NCBI GenBank assembly: GCA_021442155.1
Contig: JAKCPB010000346.1
Coordinates: forward strand, 1 to 64,000
DNA length: 64,000 bases
Direction: 5' to 3'
Origin: Cymbidium sinense
Lineage: Eukaryota; Streptophyta; Magnoliopsida; Asparagales; Orchidaceae
The notes beneath the pieces were generated by a model that searched no databases, had not been told where the DNA came from, and saw nothing but the letters and a program-made list of their open reading frames with translations. Shown here in pieces: positions 22,501 through 35,071 of the stretch. Positions within the stretch are counted from its first letter, which is position 1; every line of letters begins with the position of its first letter. The position numbers were made by a program, and so were the translations under genes.

Positions 22501-23999
22501 TTAGGTTTATTTTTTAATTAGTTTATTTATTTAGGTTTGGGTTTATGTTTATTTATTTAGTTTATTTATTTATGTAGGTTTAGGTTTAGGATTTATTTAG
22601 TTTTATTTATTTATTTATGTAGGTTTAGGTTTAGGTTTAGATTTATTTAGGTTTAGATTTAGTTTAGATTTATTTTTATTTATTTTTTAGTTGATTATTT
22701 ATTTATTTATATTTAATTTAACTTATTTTATTTTATTATTTTACTTATTTTAGTTTATTTTTATTTTTATTTTAGTTTAGGTTTAGTTTTAGATTTATGT
22801 TTAAGTTTAGGTTTAGGTTTAGGTTTTTATTTTATTATTATTTATTTAGTTTAGTTTAATTTATTTTATTTATTTAGGTTTATTTCGTTTATTTATTTAG
22901 TTTAGGGTTTATTTTATTTTAGGTTTAGGTTTTCTTTAGTTTTATTTAGGTTTAGGTTTAGGTTTAGAGTTTAGGTTTAATTAGTTTTAGTTTAGGTTTT
23001 GGTTTAGGTTGATTTTAATTCAGTTTAGGCTTATTTATTTAATTTAGTTTAGTTTATTTATTTAAGTTTAGGTTTTATTTAGTTTATTTTAGTTTAGTTT
23101 ATTTAATTTAGTTTATGTTTATTTAGTTTATTATTTTTTTTTTTATTTATTTAGTTTAGTTTAGATTTATTTAGATTTAAGTTTGTTTAGTTTATTTTTT
23201 ATTTATTTAGGGTTTTGGTTTAGGTTAGGTTTATTTTTATTTTTTAGATTTAGGTTTAGGTTAGGCTTAGTTTAGGTTTTATTATTTAGTTTATTTTATT
23301 AGTTTAGTTTATTTAGATTATTTTTTATTTTATGTTTATTTATTAGGTTTAGTTTAGGTTTAGGTTTATTTTTATTTAGTTTAGTTTATTTATTTATTTA
23401 GTTTAGGTTTAGGTTTAGGTTAGGTTTATCTTTAGGTTTAGGTTTATTTTATTTAGTTTAGGTTTATTTAGTTTAGGTTTAGTTTATTTAGTTCAATTTA
23501 TTCAGTTTAGGTTTAGAGTTTAGGTTTAGTTTAGTTTATGGTTTAGGTTTAGGTTTAGGTTTAAGTTTATTTTAGGTTTACTTTTAGTTTATTTTATTTA
23601 GTTTAGTTTATTATTTAGTTTATTTTAGGGTTAGGTTTAATTTATTTATTTATTTTATTTAGTTTATTTTTTAGATTTTATTTTATGTTTTAGGTTTAGG
23701 TTTAGGTTTAAGCTTAAGTTTTAGGTTTATTTTTAAGTTTATTTTATTTATGTTTTAGTTTATTTAGTTCAGTTTAGGTTTAGGTTTTTATTTATTTAGT
23801 TTATTTAGGTTTAGGTTTAGGTCTATTTACTTTTTAGTTTATTTTATTTTTTAGGTTTATTTATTTTACTTTAGATTTAGGTTTAGGTTTAGGTTTATTT
23901 ATTTAGGTTTATTTTTAATTTAGTTTATTTAGTTTTAGTTTCAGTTTCGGTTTAGGTTCAAGTTTAGGTTTATTTTATTTTTAGTTTATTTATTTATTT

Positions 24000-26180
24000 A
24001 TTTTAGGTTTTGGCTTAGGTTTTTAGGTTTATTTATCAAGGTTTAGGTTTAGGTTTTTGGTTTAGGTTTTTTGGTTTATTTATATAGGTTTAGGTTTATT
24101 TAGTTTAGTTTAGGTTTATTTAAATAAATTATTTATTTAGTTTATTTCAGTTTAGGTTTAGGTTTAGGTTTATGTTTTAGGTTTAGGTTTAGGTTTAGAT
24201 TTACATTTATTTATTTTATTCTTTTTTAGTTTGGCTTATTTATTGAGGTTTAGATTTATTTAGTTTTATTTTTTAGTATAGGTTTAGGTTTAGGTTTATT
24301 TATTTTTGTTTAGTTTAGGTTTAGGTTTAGGTTGATTTAGTTTAGTTTAATTTATTTATTTAGTTTAGGTTTAGGTTTAGGGTTAGTTAGGTTTATTTAG
24401 GTTTAGATTTAAGTTTAGGTTTAGTTTATGTTTATTTAGGTTTAGGTTTAGGTTTAGGTTTAGGTTTAGGTTTATTTTAGTTTATTTAGTTTAAGTTTAA
24501 GTTTAGGTTTTACTTTAGGTTTAGGTTTAGGTTTTAGTTTTATCTAGGTTTATTTAGTTTAGTTTATTTATTTTTTAGTTTTGGTTTATTTATTTTAGTT
24601 TATTTATTTTAGGTTTAGGTTTAGGTTTAGGTTTCTGTTTATTTTATTTAGTTTAATTAATTAGTATATATTAGTTTAGTTTAATTTTATTTAGTTTATT
24701 AGTTTAGTTTATTTTAGTTTAGGTTTAGGTTTAGGTTTAGTTTAGGTTTTGGTTTAGGTTTAGGTTTAGGTTTTATTTTATTTTTTAGGTTTATGTTTAG
24801 GATTACGTTTAGGTTTAGGTTTATTTTTATTTAGTTTATTTAGGTTAGGTTTATTTTTAGGTTTAGGTTTATGTTTAATTTTTAGTTTAGGTTTAGGTTT
24901 AGGTTTAGGTTTATTTTTATTTAGTTTATTTAGTTTATTTTAGGTTTAGGTTTATTTAGTTTAGTTGTGCTTAGTTTAGTTTAGGTTTAATTAATTAGTT
25001 TAGTTCATTTAGGTTTAGTTTAAGTTTTAGTTTATTTATTTTAATTTTAGCTTAGTTTAGTTTAGTTTAGGTTTAGGTTTTATTTTAGTTTAGTTTAGGT
25101 TTAGGTTTAGGTTCAAATTTAGGTTTATTTTTTTGTTTAGGTTTATTTTTAGTTTATTTTATGTTTAGGTTTATTTTATGTTTAAGTTTATTTATTTATT
25201 AGTTTATTATAATTTTAGTTTTATTTATTTTAGTTTAGGATTAGGTTTACGTTTAGGTGATTAGGTTTATTTATCTAGGTTTAGGTTTAGGTTAAGGTTT
25301 TTTGGTTAATTTATTTAGGTTTGTTTAGTTTAGTTTAAGTTTCTTTATTTAGTTTATTTTATTTAGTTTATTTTAGTTTAGGTTTGGATTTAGGTTTTAG
25401 GTCTAGCTTTAGGTTTAGATTTAGATTTAGGTTTATTTATTTTATTTTTATTTAGTTTAGTTTATTTATTAAGGTTTAGGTTTAGGTTTACTTTTTAGTT
25501 TAGGTTTAGGTTTATTTAATTATTTATTTTAGTTTAGTTTAGGTTTAGGTTTAGGTTTATTTATTTAGTTTAGGTTTAGGTTTTGGTTCATTTAGTTTAG
25601 GTTTAGGTTTAGGTTGAGGTTTATTTAGGTTTAGGTTTAGGTTTAAGTTTATTTAGGTTTAAGTTTAGGTTTAAGTTTAGATTTATTTTAGTTTATATAG
25701 TTTAGGTTTAAGTTTCTATTTTAGTTTAGGTTTAGGTTTAGGTTTAGGTTTAGGATTAGGTTTTCTCTAGGTTTATTTAGTTTAGTTTATTTATTTTTTA
25801 GTTTAGGTTTATTTATTTTAGTTTATTTACTTTAGGTTTAGGTTTATTTTATTTAATTTAATAATTTAGTTTTTTTTTTAGTTTAGTTTAGGTTTATTTA
25901 GTTTATTAGTTTAGTTTATTTTAGTTTAGGTTTAGGTTTAGGTTTAGTTTAAGTTTTGGTTTAGGTTTAGGTTTAGGTTTAGGTTTTTTTTATTTTTTTA
26001 GGTTTAGGTTTATGTTTTATTTAGGTTTAGGTTTATGTTTTATTTAGGTTTAGGTTTATGTTTAGGTTTAGGTTTAGGTTTAGGTTTATTTTTATTTAGT
26101 TTATTTTAGGTTTAGGTTTATTTAGTTTAGTTTAGTTTAGGTTTATTTAATTAGTTTAGTTTATTTAGGTTTAGGTTTAG
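24000..26180 (+). repeat. Direct tandem duplication of about 1.2 kb
   Basis: Text from about 24040-25160 is followed again from about 25270-26090 at an offset of about 1.2 kb. Shared private features are a TTTTTTGGTTWATTTAT stretch (24070/25300), 'tttattRaggttta' (24240/25450), TTTATTTATTTTTTAGTTT (24560/25785) and 'tttattagtttagtttatt' (24695/25905). Confidence 0.65.
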
Positions 26181-26184
26181 GTTT

Positions 26185-28980
26185 ATTTTAGGTCTTAGTT
26201 TATTTATTTTAATTTTTAGCTTGTTTAGTTTTGTTTAGGTTTAGGTTTTATTTCAATTTAGATTAGGTTTATGTTTAGGTTTAAGTTTAGTTTTATTCTT
26301 TTTGCTTAGGTTTATTTTTATTTTAGTTTAGGTTTAGGTTTATTTATTTTTGGGTTAGTTTAGGTTTATTTTATTTAAGTTTAGGTTTTATTTCTATTTA
26401 TTTATTTAGTCTAGGTTTAGGTTTATTTTAGTTTATTTTGTTTAGGTTTAGGTCTAGGTTTAGGTTTAGGTTTAGGTTTAGGCTTTATTTAGTTTAGTTT
26501 AGGTTTAAGTTTAGGTTTAGTTTAGTTTAGTTTATATATTTTAGGTTTAGGTTTTGGTTAGTTTAGGTTTATTTAAGTTTAGTTTTATTTAGGTTTTTAG
26601 GTTTATGTTTTATTTTTTGGTTTAGTTTAGGTTTAAGTTTATTTAGTTTGTTTATTTAGTTTTGGTTTATTTAGGTTTAAGTTTAGGTTTAGGTTTATTT
26701 ATTTTACTTTATTTAGTTTACTTTATTTATTTAGTTTATTTATTTAGTCTTAAGTTTAGGTTTAGGTTTATTTTTATTTTAGGTTTATTTAGGTTTATTT
26801 ATTTAAGTTTAGGTTTATTTTTATTTAGTTTAGTTTATTTAGGTTTAGGTTTATTTTGTTTTGGTTTATTTAGGTTTAGGTTTATTTAGCTTAATTTAGG
26901 TTCAGGTTTAGGTTTAGGTTTATGTTTAATTTTTAGGTTTAGGTCTATTTTAGGTTTAGCTTTATTTAGTTTAGGTTTAGGTTTAGGTTTATTTTATGTT
27001 TAGGATTAGGTTTATTTATTTATTTATTTTAGGCTTAGGTTTAGTTTATTTATTTAGGTTTATGTTTAGGTTTAGGTTTAGGATTAGGTTTAGGGTTTAG
27101 TTAAGATTAGGTTTAGGTTTATTTTAGTTTAGGTTTTAGGTTTAGGTTTAGGTTTAGGTTAATTTTAGGTTTTATTTAGTTTAGTTTAGTTTAGTTTTAT
27201 TTTATTTTATTTAGTTTAGGTTTAGGTTTAGTTTATTTATTCTATTTTAGTTTAGTTTAGTTTAGTTTAGGTTTAGGTTTTGGTTTAGGTCTTAGGTTTA
27301 TATAGTTTTGTTTAGGTTTATTTGGTTTAGTTTATTTAGTTTAGGCTTATTATAGTTTATTTTATTTAGTTTATTTACTTAGTTTAGGGTTAGGTTTATT
27401 TATTTTATTTTATTTATTTAGTTTAGGCTTAGGTTTAGGTTTAGGTTTTATTATTTATTTATTTATTTAGTTTAATTTTATTTTTGTTTATTTTTAGTTT
27501 AGTTTAAGTTTAGGTTTATTTATTTAGTTTAGTTTATTTAGTTGACTTTTAATTTAGTTTATTTTATTTTTATTCAGTTTTATTTAGTTTAGGTTTAGGT
27601 TTAGGTTTATTTTAGGTCTTAGTTTATTTATTCTAATTTTTAGCTTGTTTAGTTTTGTTTAGGTTTAGGTTTCATTTCAGTTTAGATTAGGTTTATGTTT
27701 AGGTTTAAGTTTAGTTTTAATTTTTTGCTTATGTTTTTTTTAGTTTAGTTTAGGTTTTGGATTATTTATTTTTGGTTTAGTTTAGGTTTATTTTATTTAA
27801 GTTTACATTTTATTTCTATTTACTTATTTATTTATTTAGTCTAGGATTAGGTTTATTTTAGCTTATTTAGGTTTAGATCTAAGTTTAGGTTTAGGTTTAC
27901 ATTTAGGCTTTATTTAGTTCAGTTTAGGTTTAAGTTTGGGTTTAGTTTAGTTTAGTTTATATATTTTAGGTTTAGGTTTAGGTTAGTTTACGTTTACTTT
28001 AGTTTAGTTTAGTTTAGGTTTTTAGGTTTATGTTTTATTTTTTGGTTTAGTTTAAATTTAAGTTTATTTGGTTTGTTTATTTAATTTAGGTTTATTTAGG
28101 TTTAAGTTTAGGTTTAGGTTTATTTATTTTATTTTTTTAGTTTATTTTATTTATTTAGTTTATTTATTTAGTCTTAAGTTTAGGTTTAGGTTTATTTTTA
28201 TTTTAGGTTTATTTAGGTTTATTTATTTAAGTTTAGGTTTTTTTTATATTTAGTTTAGTTTATTTAGGTTTAGGTTTATTTAGTTTTGGTTTATTTAGGT
28301 TTAGGTTTATTTAGCTTAGTTTAGGTTCAGGTTTAGGTTTAAGATTATGTTTAATTTTTAGGTTTAGGTTTATTTTAGGTTTAGATTTATTTAGTTTAGG
28401 TTTAGGTTTAGGTTTATTTTATGTTTAGGATTAGGTTTATTTATTTATTTATTTTAGGCTTAGGTTTAATTTATTTATTTAGGTTTATGTTTAGGTTTAG
28501 GTTTAGGTTTAGGTTTAGGGTTTAGTTAAGATTAGGTTTAGGTTTATTTTAGTTTAGGTTTTAGGTTTAGGTTTAGGTTTAGGTTTATTTTAGGTTTTAT
28601 TTAGTTTAGTTTAGTTTTGTTTTATTTTATTTTATTTAGTTTAGGTTTAGGTTTAGTTTATTTATTCTATTTTAGTTTAGTTTAGTTTAGTTTAGGTTTA
28701 GGTTTTGGTTTAGGTCTTAGGTTTATATAGTTTTGTTTAGGTTTATTTAGTTTAGTTTATTTAGTTTAGGCTTATTTTAGTTTATTTTAATTAGTTTATT
28801 TAATTAGTTTAGGTTTAGGTTTATTTAGGTTATTTTATTTTATTTTATTTATGTAGTTTAGGCTTAAGTTTAGGTTTAGGTTTATTTATTTAGCTTAGTT
28901 TATTTAGTTGACTTTTAGTTTAGTTTATTTTATTTTTATTCAGTTTTATTTAGTTTAGGTTTAGGTTTAGGCTTAGATTT
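26185..28980 (+). repeat. Direct tandem duplication of about 1.42 kb
   Basis: Unit 1 is about 26185-27600 and unit 2 about 27605-28980. Shared private words include 'tttttagcttgtttag' (26215/27635), TTTATATAGTTTTGTTTAG (27297/28725), 'tatttagttgactttta' (27535/28900) and 'tttattcagttttattta' (27570/28935). Similarity over the whole unit is high, which points to a relatively late event. Confidence 0.75.
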
Positions 28981-31270
28981 ATTTAGGTTATATTAGTCTA
29001 GTTAATTTAGTTTAGTTTAGGTTTAGGTTTAGGTTTAGGTTTAGGTTTAGTTCTAGGTTTTAGTTTAGTTTAGGTTATGTTTTGGTTTAGGTTTAGGTTT
29101 AAATTTTATTTTAGTTTTATTTAGGTTTATTTATTTAGGTCTAGGATTATTTATTTAGTTTGGTTTATTTAGTTTATTTTATTTAGTTTAGGTTTTATTT
29201 AGTTTAATTTAGTATTGTTTAGTTTATTTTTTGGTTTATGTTTAGTTTTAGGTTTAGTTTATTTAGTTTAGTTTAATTTATTTATTTTAGTTTACGTTCT
29301 AGGTTTAATTCAATTTATTTATTTGGTTTAGTTATATTTTCTTTATTTATTTTGTTTATTTATTATTTAATTTAGGTTTAGGTTTAGGTTTAGGTTTAGG
29401 TTTATTTAGTTTAGGTTGATTTAGGTTTAGGTTTTCTTTAGTTTAGTTTTATTTAGTTTAGGTTTATTTTTTAGTTTAAGTTAAGGTTTATTTTGGTTAG
29501 GTTTAGTTTTAGTTTTAGGTTTAGGTTTAGGTTTAGGTTTAGGTTTCAATTTTATTTTAGTTTAAGCTTATTTATTTAGGTTTAGGTTTAGGTTTAGTTT
29601 AGGTTTAGGTTTTATTTAGGTTTAGGTTTATTTATTTTATTTTATTTTATTTTATTTAGTTTTAGTTTATGTTTATTTTAGTTTAGGTTTATTAGGTTTA
29701 TTTAGGTTTAGGTTTAGGTTTATCTTCATTTAGGTTTTAGGTTTAGGTTTAAGTTTAGGTTTTTATTTAGGTTTAGGTTTCAGTTTAGGTTTAGATTTAT
29801 TTTTATTTAGGTTTTAGGTTTAGGTTTAGGTTTAGGTTTCGGTTTAGTTTTAGGTTTAGGATTATTTTTTATTTTAGTTTAGGTTTATTTATTTAGTTTA
29901 GTTTAGGTTTAGGTTTAGGTTTAGGTTTAGGTTTTGGTTTAGGTTTAGTTTAGTTTAGTTTAGTTTATTTTATTTATTTAGGTTTATTTTATTTAGGTTT
30001 TAGGTTTAGGTTTGGGTTTATTTTACTTTAGTTTAGTTTAATTATTTAATTTATTTTTTGTTTAGGTTTATTTATTTAGTTTAGTTTTTATTTATATATT
30101 TTACTTGGTTTATTTTTAGGTTTAGTTTATTTTACATTAGTTTAGGTTTAGGTTTATTTAGTTTTTTTATTTTAGTTTATTTATTTTGTTTATTTTAGTT
30201 TATTTAGTTTAGGTTTAGGTTTAGGTTTAGGTTTAGGTTTATATTAGTTTAGTTTAGTTTAGTTTATTGTAGTTTAGTTTAGGTTTAGGTTTAGGTTTAT
30301 TTAGTTTAGTTTATTTTATTTAGTTTATTTAATTCTTTTTTCTTAGTTTAGGTTTACATTTATTTTATTTATTTAGTTTAGGTTTAGGTTAGTCTTATTT
30401 TTATTTTTATTTAGTTTAATTTTATTTTAGTTTATTTTTAGTTTAGTTTAGGTTTATGTTTATTTATTTAGTTTAGTTTATTTAGTTAATTTTTAGTTTA
30501 GTTTATTTTATTTTTATTTAGTTTTATTTAGTTTAGGTTTAGGTTTAGGTTTAGGTTTATTTATGTTATATTAGTTTAGTTTATTTAGTTTAGATTAGGT
30601 TTAGGTCTAAGTTTAGGTTTAGGTTTAGGTTTAAATTTAGGTTTTTATTTAATTTAGGTTTATGTTTAGGTTTAGGTTTAGGTTTATGTTTAAATTTTAT
30701 TTTATTTTTATTTAGGTTTATTTATATATGTTTAGGATTATTTATTTTGTTTGGCTTATTTATTTTATTTTATTTAGTTTATTTATTTAGTTCTAATTTA
30801 GTTTAGTTTAGTTTATTTTTAGGTTTAGGTTTACTTTTAGGTTTAGTTTATTTTAGTTTTAGTTTTAGGTTTTATTCAGTTTATTTATTTAGTTTAGTTT
30901 TATTTTATTCATTTAGTTTAGTTTAGTTTAGTTTATTTAGGTTTAGGTTTATTTAGTTTAGGTTGATTTAGTTTTAGGTTTTATTTAATGTTGGTTTATT
31001 TTTTGGTTTACATTTAGGTTTATTTTGTTTAGGTTTAGGTTTAGTTTAGGTTCAGGTTTAGGTTTAGGTTTAGGTTTAGGGTTCATTTTAGTTCAGGTCT
31101 ATTTATTTAGGTTTAGGTTTTAGTTTATGTTTAGGTTTTCTTTAGGTTTAGGTTTATTTAGTTTAGGTTTTAGGTTTAGGTTTGGGTTTTAGTTTAGTTT
31201 AGTTTAGTTATTTAATTTATTTTTAGTTTAGGTTTATTTATTTAGTCTAGTTTTTATTTATATAGTTTAC
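28900..31270 (+). repeat. Diverged partial duplication, offset about 1.58 then 1.16 kb
   Basis: The words around 28900-29190 recur at 30480-30790 (offset about 1.58 kb), and those around 29985-30125 recur at 31155-31290 (offset about 1.16 kb). The change of offset implies a deletion of about 0.4 kb in the second unit. It is related to the 1.42-kb pair but more diverged. Confidence 0.55.
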
Positions 31271-31544
31271 TTAGTTTATTTTTAGGGTTTAGTTTATTTA
31301 GTTAATTTATTTTATTTTAGTTTAGGTTTAGGTTTAGGATTACATTTATTTTAGTTTAGTTTACTTTACTTTACTTTATTTTAGGTTTAGGTTTATTTAA
31401 TTTAGTTTATTTAATTTAATTAATTTATTTGTTTATATTTATTTTTATTTTACTTAATTTAGTTTATTTTTATATATTTTATTTATTTATAATTTAGTTT
31501 AGGTTTTATTTTATTTAGTTTAGTTTAGTTTAAGTTTTGGTTTA

Positions 31545-31733
31545 TGGTTTAGGTTTAGGTTTTAAGTTTAGGTTTAGGTTTAGGGTTTAGGGTTTAAAGT
31601 TTAGCATTTAGGGTTAGTGTTTTTATTTAATTTTTTTATTTTTTTTATTTAAGGTTTAGGATTTAGGGTTTAGGGTTTAGGGTGTTTTAGGGTTTAGTGT
31701 TTAGGGTTTTGGTTTTTTTAAAAAAACTAATTA
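31545..31733 (+). repeat. Degenerate TTTAGGG block
   Basis: Marks the return from the TTTAGG field to the standard module structure; followed by the linker variant at 31734-31748. Confidence 0.85.
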
Positions 31734-32820
31734 AATTAACTGATAGGTTTAGGCTTATTTAGTTTATTTAGTTAATTTTTAATTTATTTTCATTTATTTT
31801 ATTTTTTATTTTTATTTAGGTTTATTTTTTATTTTTATTTAGTTTAGTTTATTTATTTTAGGTTTATTTATTTTAGTTTAGGTTTTTATTTTAGTTTATT
31901 TTTTAGGCTTTGGTTTAAGTTTTATTTTTATTTTTTAGTTTAGTTTTATTTTTATTTAATTTATTAGGTTTTGGTTTTATTTTTTATTTTTAGGTTTAGG
32001 TTTAGATTTATATTTTATTTGTTTAGGTTTAGGTTTTAGATTTTTATTTTAGGTTTATTTTTAGGTTTTATTTCTTAGTTTAGGTTTTTGTTTTTTCTTA
32101 GTTTATGGTTTAGGTTTAGTATATTTTAGGTTCAGGTTTAGGTTTTATTTATTTTCATTTAGTTTATTTTAGTTTAGGTTTATGTTTATTTTATTTTATT
32201 TATTTTAGCTTTAGGTTTTTATCTACTTAAGGGTGTAGGTTTTATTTTTTATTTATTTTTAGATTTTTTTTATTTTTTTATTTTTGAGTTATATTTTAAT
32301 ATTGTTTTTATTTTACTTTGTTTTAGGTTTATTTTATTTTTATTTTAAGTTTAGTTTTATTTTATTTAGATTTTTTTAATTTTTAGGATTATTTTATTTT
32401 TTTTGTTTAGTTTAGGTTATTTTATTTTATTTTAGTTTTAATTTAATTTTTATTTTACTTTATTTTTAGGTTTAGGTTTAGGTTTAGGTTTTAGTTTAGG
32501 TTTTTATTTTATTTTATTATTTTATTTAATTTAGGTTCAGGTTATTTTATTTTATTTTTAGATTTTATTTTGTTTAAGTTTAGGTTTTTATGTTTTTAGG
32601 GTTTAGGGTTTAGGATTTAGGGTTTAAGGTTTAGGGTTTGGGGTTTAGGGTTTAGGGTTTAAGGTTGTAGGTTTTAGGGTTTAGGGTTTAGGGTTTATAG
32701 TTTTAGGGTATAGGGTTTTAGTGTTTAGGATTAAAGGTTTAAGGTTTAGTGTTTAGGGTTAGTTTTAGGGTTTAGGGTAGGCTTAGGGATTTTTTTATAT
32801 ATTTTTAGTTTTTTAATTTA
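31734..32820 (+). repeat. Telomere-like module (linker, A+T block, TTTAGGG)
   Basis: Linker variant at 31734-31748, A+T-rich block to about 32590 ending in TTTTTATGTTTTTAGGG-like text, then a TTTAGGG block to about 32790. Length is about 1.05 kb. Confidence 0.75.
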
Positions 32821-32821
32821 C

Positions 32822-33051
32822 ATTAAGTAAACTAGTAAATTTAGGTTTATTTAGTTTATTTTATTTATTATTTTTTTAGATTTGTTTTTATTTTTATTTA
32901 GTTTAGTATATTTATTTTAGTTTTTTTTTATTTTAGTTTATGTTTTTTTTATTTTGTTTATTTTTAGGTTTATGTTTAGGTTTAGGTTTATTTTTTAGTT
33001 TAGTTCAATTTTTATTTTATTTTTTAGGTTTTGGTTTTATTTTATATTTTT
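32822..33051 (+). repeat. Module interrupted by the LINE, left part
   Basis: Linker ATTAAGTAAACTAGTAAAT at 32822-32840 followed by the A+T block. The block is cut at 33069/33070 by the LINE and resumes at 34268. Confidence 0.75.
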
Positions 33052-33069
33052 AGGTCATAAGTTTAAGTT
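33052..33069 (+). repeat. Target-site duplication, left copy
   Basis: AGGTCATAAGTTTAAGTT, 18 bp, identical to 34250-34267. It is a variant of the local TTTAGG text. Confidence 0.95.
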
Positions 33070-34249
33070 ACGATGTGATACAAAAGTTTCTCACAATCAG
33101 TTTGGTTTCATGCAAGGTAGATCTACTATGGATGTTATACATTTGTTAGGGTTTGTGAGAAGCATAGAAAGTAAGGAGGATCTACATATGATAATTATTG
33201 ATTTAGAGAAAGCTTATGATAAAGTTGAGATGTTCTTTGGAGAGTTCTAGAACAAAAAGGAGTTAATATTGGTTATATTCAAGTCATTAAGGATATGTAA
33301 ACTAGAGCTGTTACTTGTGTCCAAACACAAGGAGGATTGAGAAAATATTTTTCTATTTTAGTTGGATTGCATCAAGGATCAGCTTTAAGCCCTTATCTTT
33401 TTTACTTTAGTTATGGATATTCTTACTAGGCATTTACAAGAAGATGTACCTTGGTGTATGCTTTTTGCTGATACATTCTTCTTGTTGATAAGACTAGAGA
33501 GGAGTCCAAGAAACTTGAATTATGGAGGTCAACTCTAGAGTCTAAAGGTTTTCATTTAAGTAGATCTAAAATTGAATATATGGAGTGTAATTTTAGTTGT
33601 AGAAGTTATAGTGGTAGTCTTTGTGACATTAGGTGAACAAGTCATTAATAAGAGTGGCGTTTGATATTTAGGCTCTATTGTTCAAAATGATGGTGAAATA
33701 GATGGAGATGTTATTAGTAGAATTCAAGTTGGATGGTTGAAGTGGAGGAATGCATCTGACCTATTATATGATAGAAAAGTTCCACTTAAACTTAAGGGAA
33801 AATTTTATAAGATGGTGGTAAGACCTACAATGACTTATGGTGCATAATGTTGGCTAATAAAAGAGAAGCATAAGACTAAGTTAGCGTTCTGAGATGAGGA
33901 TGCTTAGGTGGATGAGTGGCTTTACTCTTAGGGATAGAATGCAAAATGAGTATATTCAGAAAAAGTTGGAGTAGCTCTAGTGGTAGATAAGATTAGGAGA
34001 GTCGCTTAGATGGTTTGGCCACATAAAGCGTCGGCCGTCAGATGATTAGGAGAGTAGATGCACTAGATTTGTCTTATGTTAAGAAAGGTAGAGGTAGACC
34101 TAAAAAGACTTTGTTAAGATGTATAAAAAATGATCTTAGCATACTTGATTTAAATGAGAATTTGACACATAATAGGACACAATGGAGAAGAAGGATTCAT
34201 GTAGCCAACCCCACCTAGTGGGATTAAGGCTTTTTGTTCTTGTTGTTGT
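33070..34249 (+). mobile_element. 5'-truncated plant LINE (non-LTR retrotransposon), inactive
   Basis: An 1180-bp insert between perfect 18-bp target-site duplications. In order it reads NQFGFMQGRSTMDVIHLL, IIIDLEKAYDKV, GLHQGSAL, LEVWR-like text, [10 protein letters not shown], then [39 protein letters not shown] and LRWFGHIKRR. These are the RT palm and C-terminal motifs of plant LINE ORF2. The FADD active site is broken by a one-base loss (33462-33475 reads Phe-Ala-Asp-Thr). Other frame changes and stops are present. The 3' end, CTAGTGGGATTAAGGCTTT followed by TTG units, is typical of plant LINEs. Truncation at the 5' end and the duplication fit target-primed reverse transcription. It sits in the same orientation as the G-rich strand. 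Confidence 0.93.
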
Positions 34250-34267
34250 AGGTCATAAGTTTAAGTT
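34250..34267 (+). repeat. Target-site duplication, right copy
   Basis: Exact match of 33052-33069, directly after the LINE's TTG-rich 3' end. Confidence 0.95.
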
Positions 34268-35071
34268 TTTATTTTATTTTTTTAGGATTAGGTTTTAGGT
34301 TTTTATTTTAGGTTTATTTTTAGGATTTATTTTTTAGATTAGGTTTAGGTTTATTTTTAGTTTAGTTTATTTTATTTTATTTTATTTAGTTTGGCTGTAG
34401 GTTTAGGTTTAATTTATTTTAGGTTTAGGTTTAGGTTTTATTTATTTTAGTTTAGTTTATTTTAGTTTAAGTTTATTTTATTTTTATTTTAGGTTTATGT
34501 TTTTTTTATAGTTTAGGGTTTATGTTTTATTTTTTATTTTTTTTTCAAGTTTCATTTTTTGGTTTGTTTTTAGGTTTAGGTTTTAATTTAGTTTTTATTT
34601 TATTTTATTTTTGGTCTATTTTACTTTTATTTTTGGTTTAGTTTTTATTTTATTTAGGTTTTTTATTTTTAGTTTAGTTTAAGTTTTTATTTAATTTATT
34701 TTAGTTTAGTTTTTATTTATTATTTTATTTTCTTTTTAGGTTTAGTTTTAGGTTTAGGTTTTAATTTATGTTTTTATTTTATTTTATTTTATTTATTTTA
34801 TTTTGGTTTAGTTTTTTACTTATTTTATTTTAGGTTCTATTTAATTTAGGTTTAGGTTTTTAGCTTTTTAGGATTTAGGGTTTAGGGTTTAGGGTTTAGG
34901 GTTAGTTTAGGGTTTAGGGTTTAAGGTTTGTTGTTTATGGTTTAGGGTTTAGGGTTTATGATTTAGGGTTTAGGGTTTATGTTATAGGGTTTAGGGTTTA
35001 TGGTTTAGGGTTTCTAGGGTTTAGGGTTTAGGTTTTAGGTTTAGGGTTTAGGGTTTTTGGTTATTTTTTTA
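34268..35071 (+). repeat. Module interrupted by the LINE, right part, with TTTAGGG block
   Basis: A+T-rich block ending at TTTTTAGCTTTTTAGGA (34857-34873), then TTTAGGG heptamers to the T/A run before G4. Joined to 32822-33051 it forms one normal module of about 1 kb. Confidence 0.75.

Larger units (their letters stand above)
22501..31540 (+). repeat. TTTAGG-hexamer/TTTATTTAG field with nested tandem duplications
   Basis: Roughly 9 kb in which the hexamer TTTAGG, not the heptamer, is the base unit. Runs of four to six hexamers (for example around 24430-24470) alternate with TTTATTTAGTTTA. TTTAGGG is rare here. Kilobase-scale direct duplications are visible inside it and are listed separately. 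Open frames here (for example 26662-26889 and 28068-28253) are Leu/Phe/Tyr/Arg repeats produced by the low complexity and are not genes. Confidence 0.85.

Noticed and set aside
26662..28253. Leu/Phe/Tyr-rich frames at 26662-26889 and 28068-28253 that resemble membrane peptides
   Set aside because: They are translations of TTTAGG/TTTATTTA repeats. The two frames are similar because they lie in the 1.42-kb duplication.
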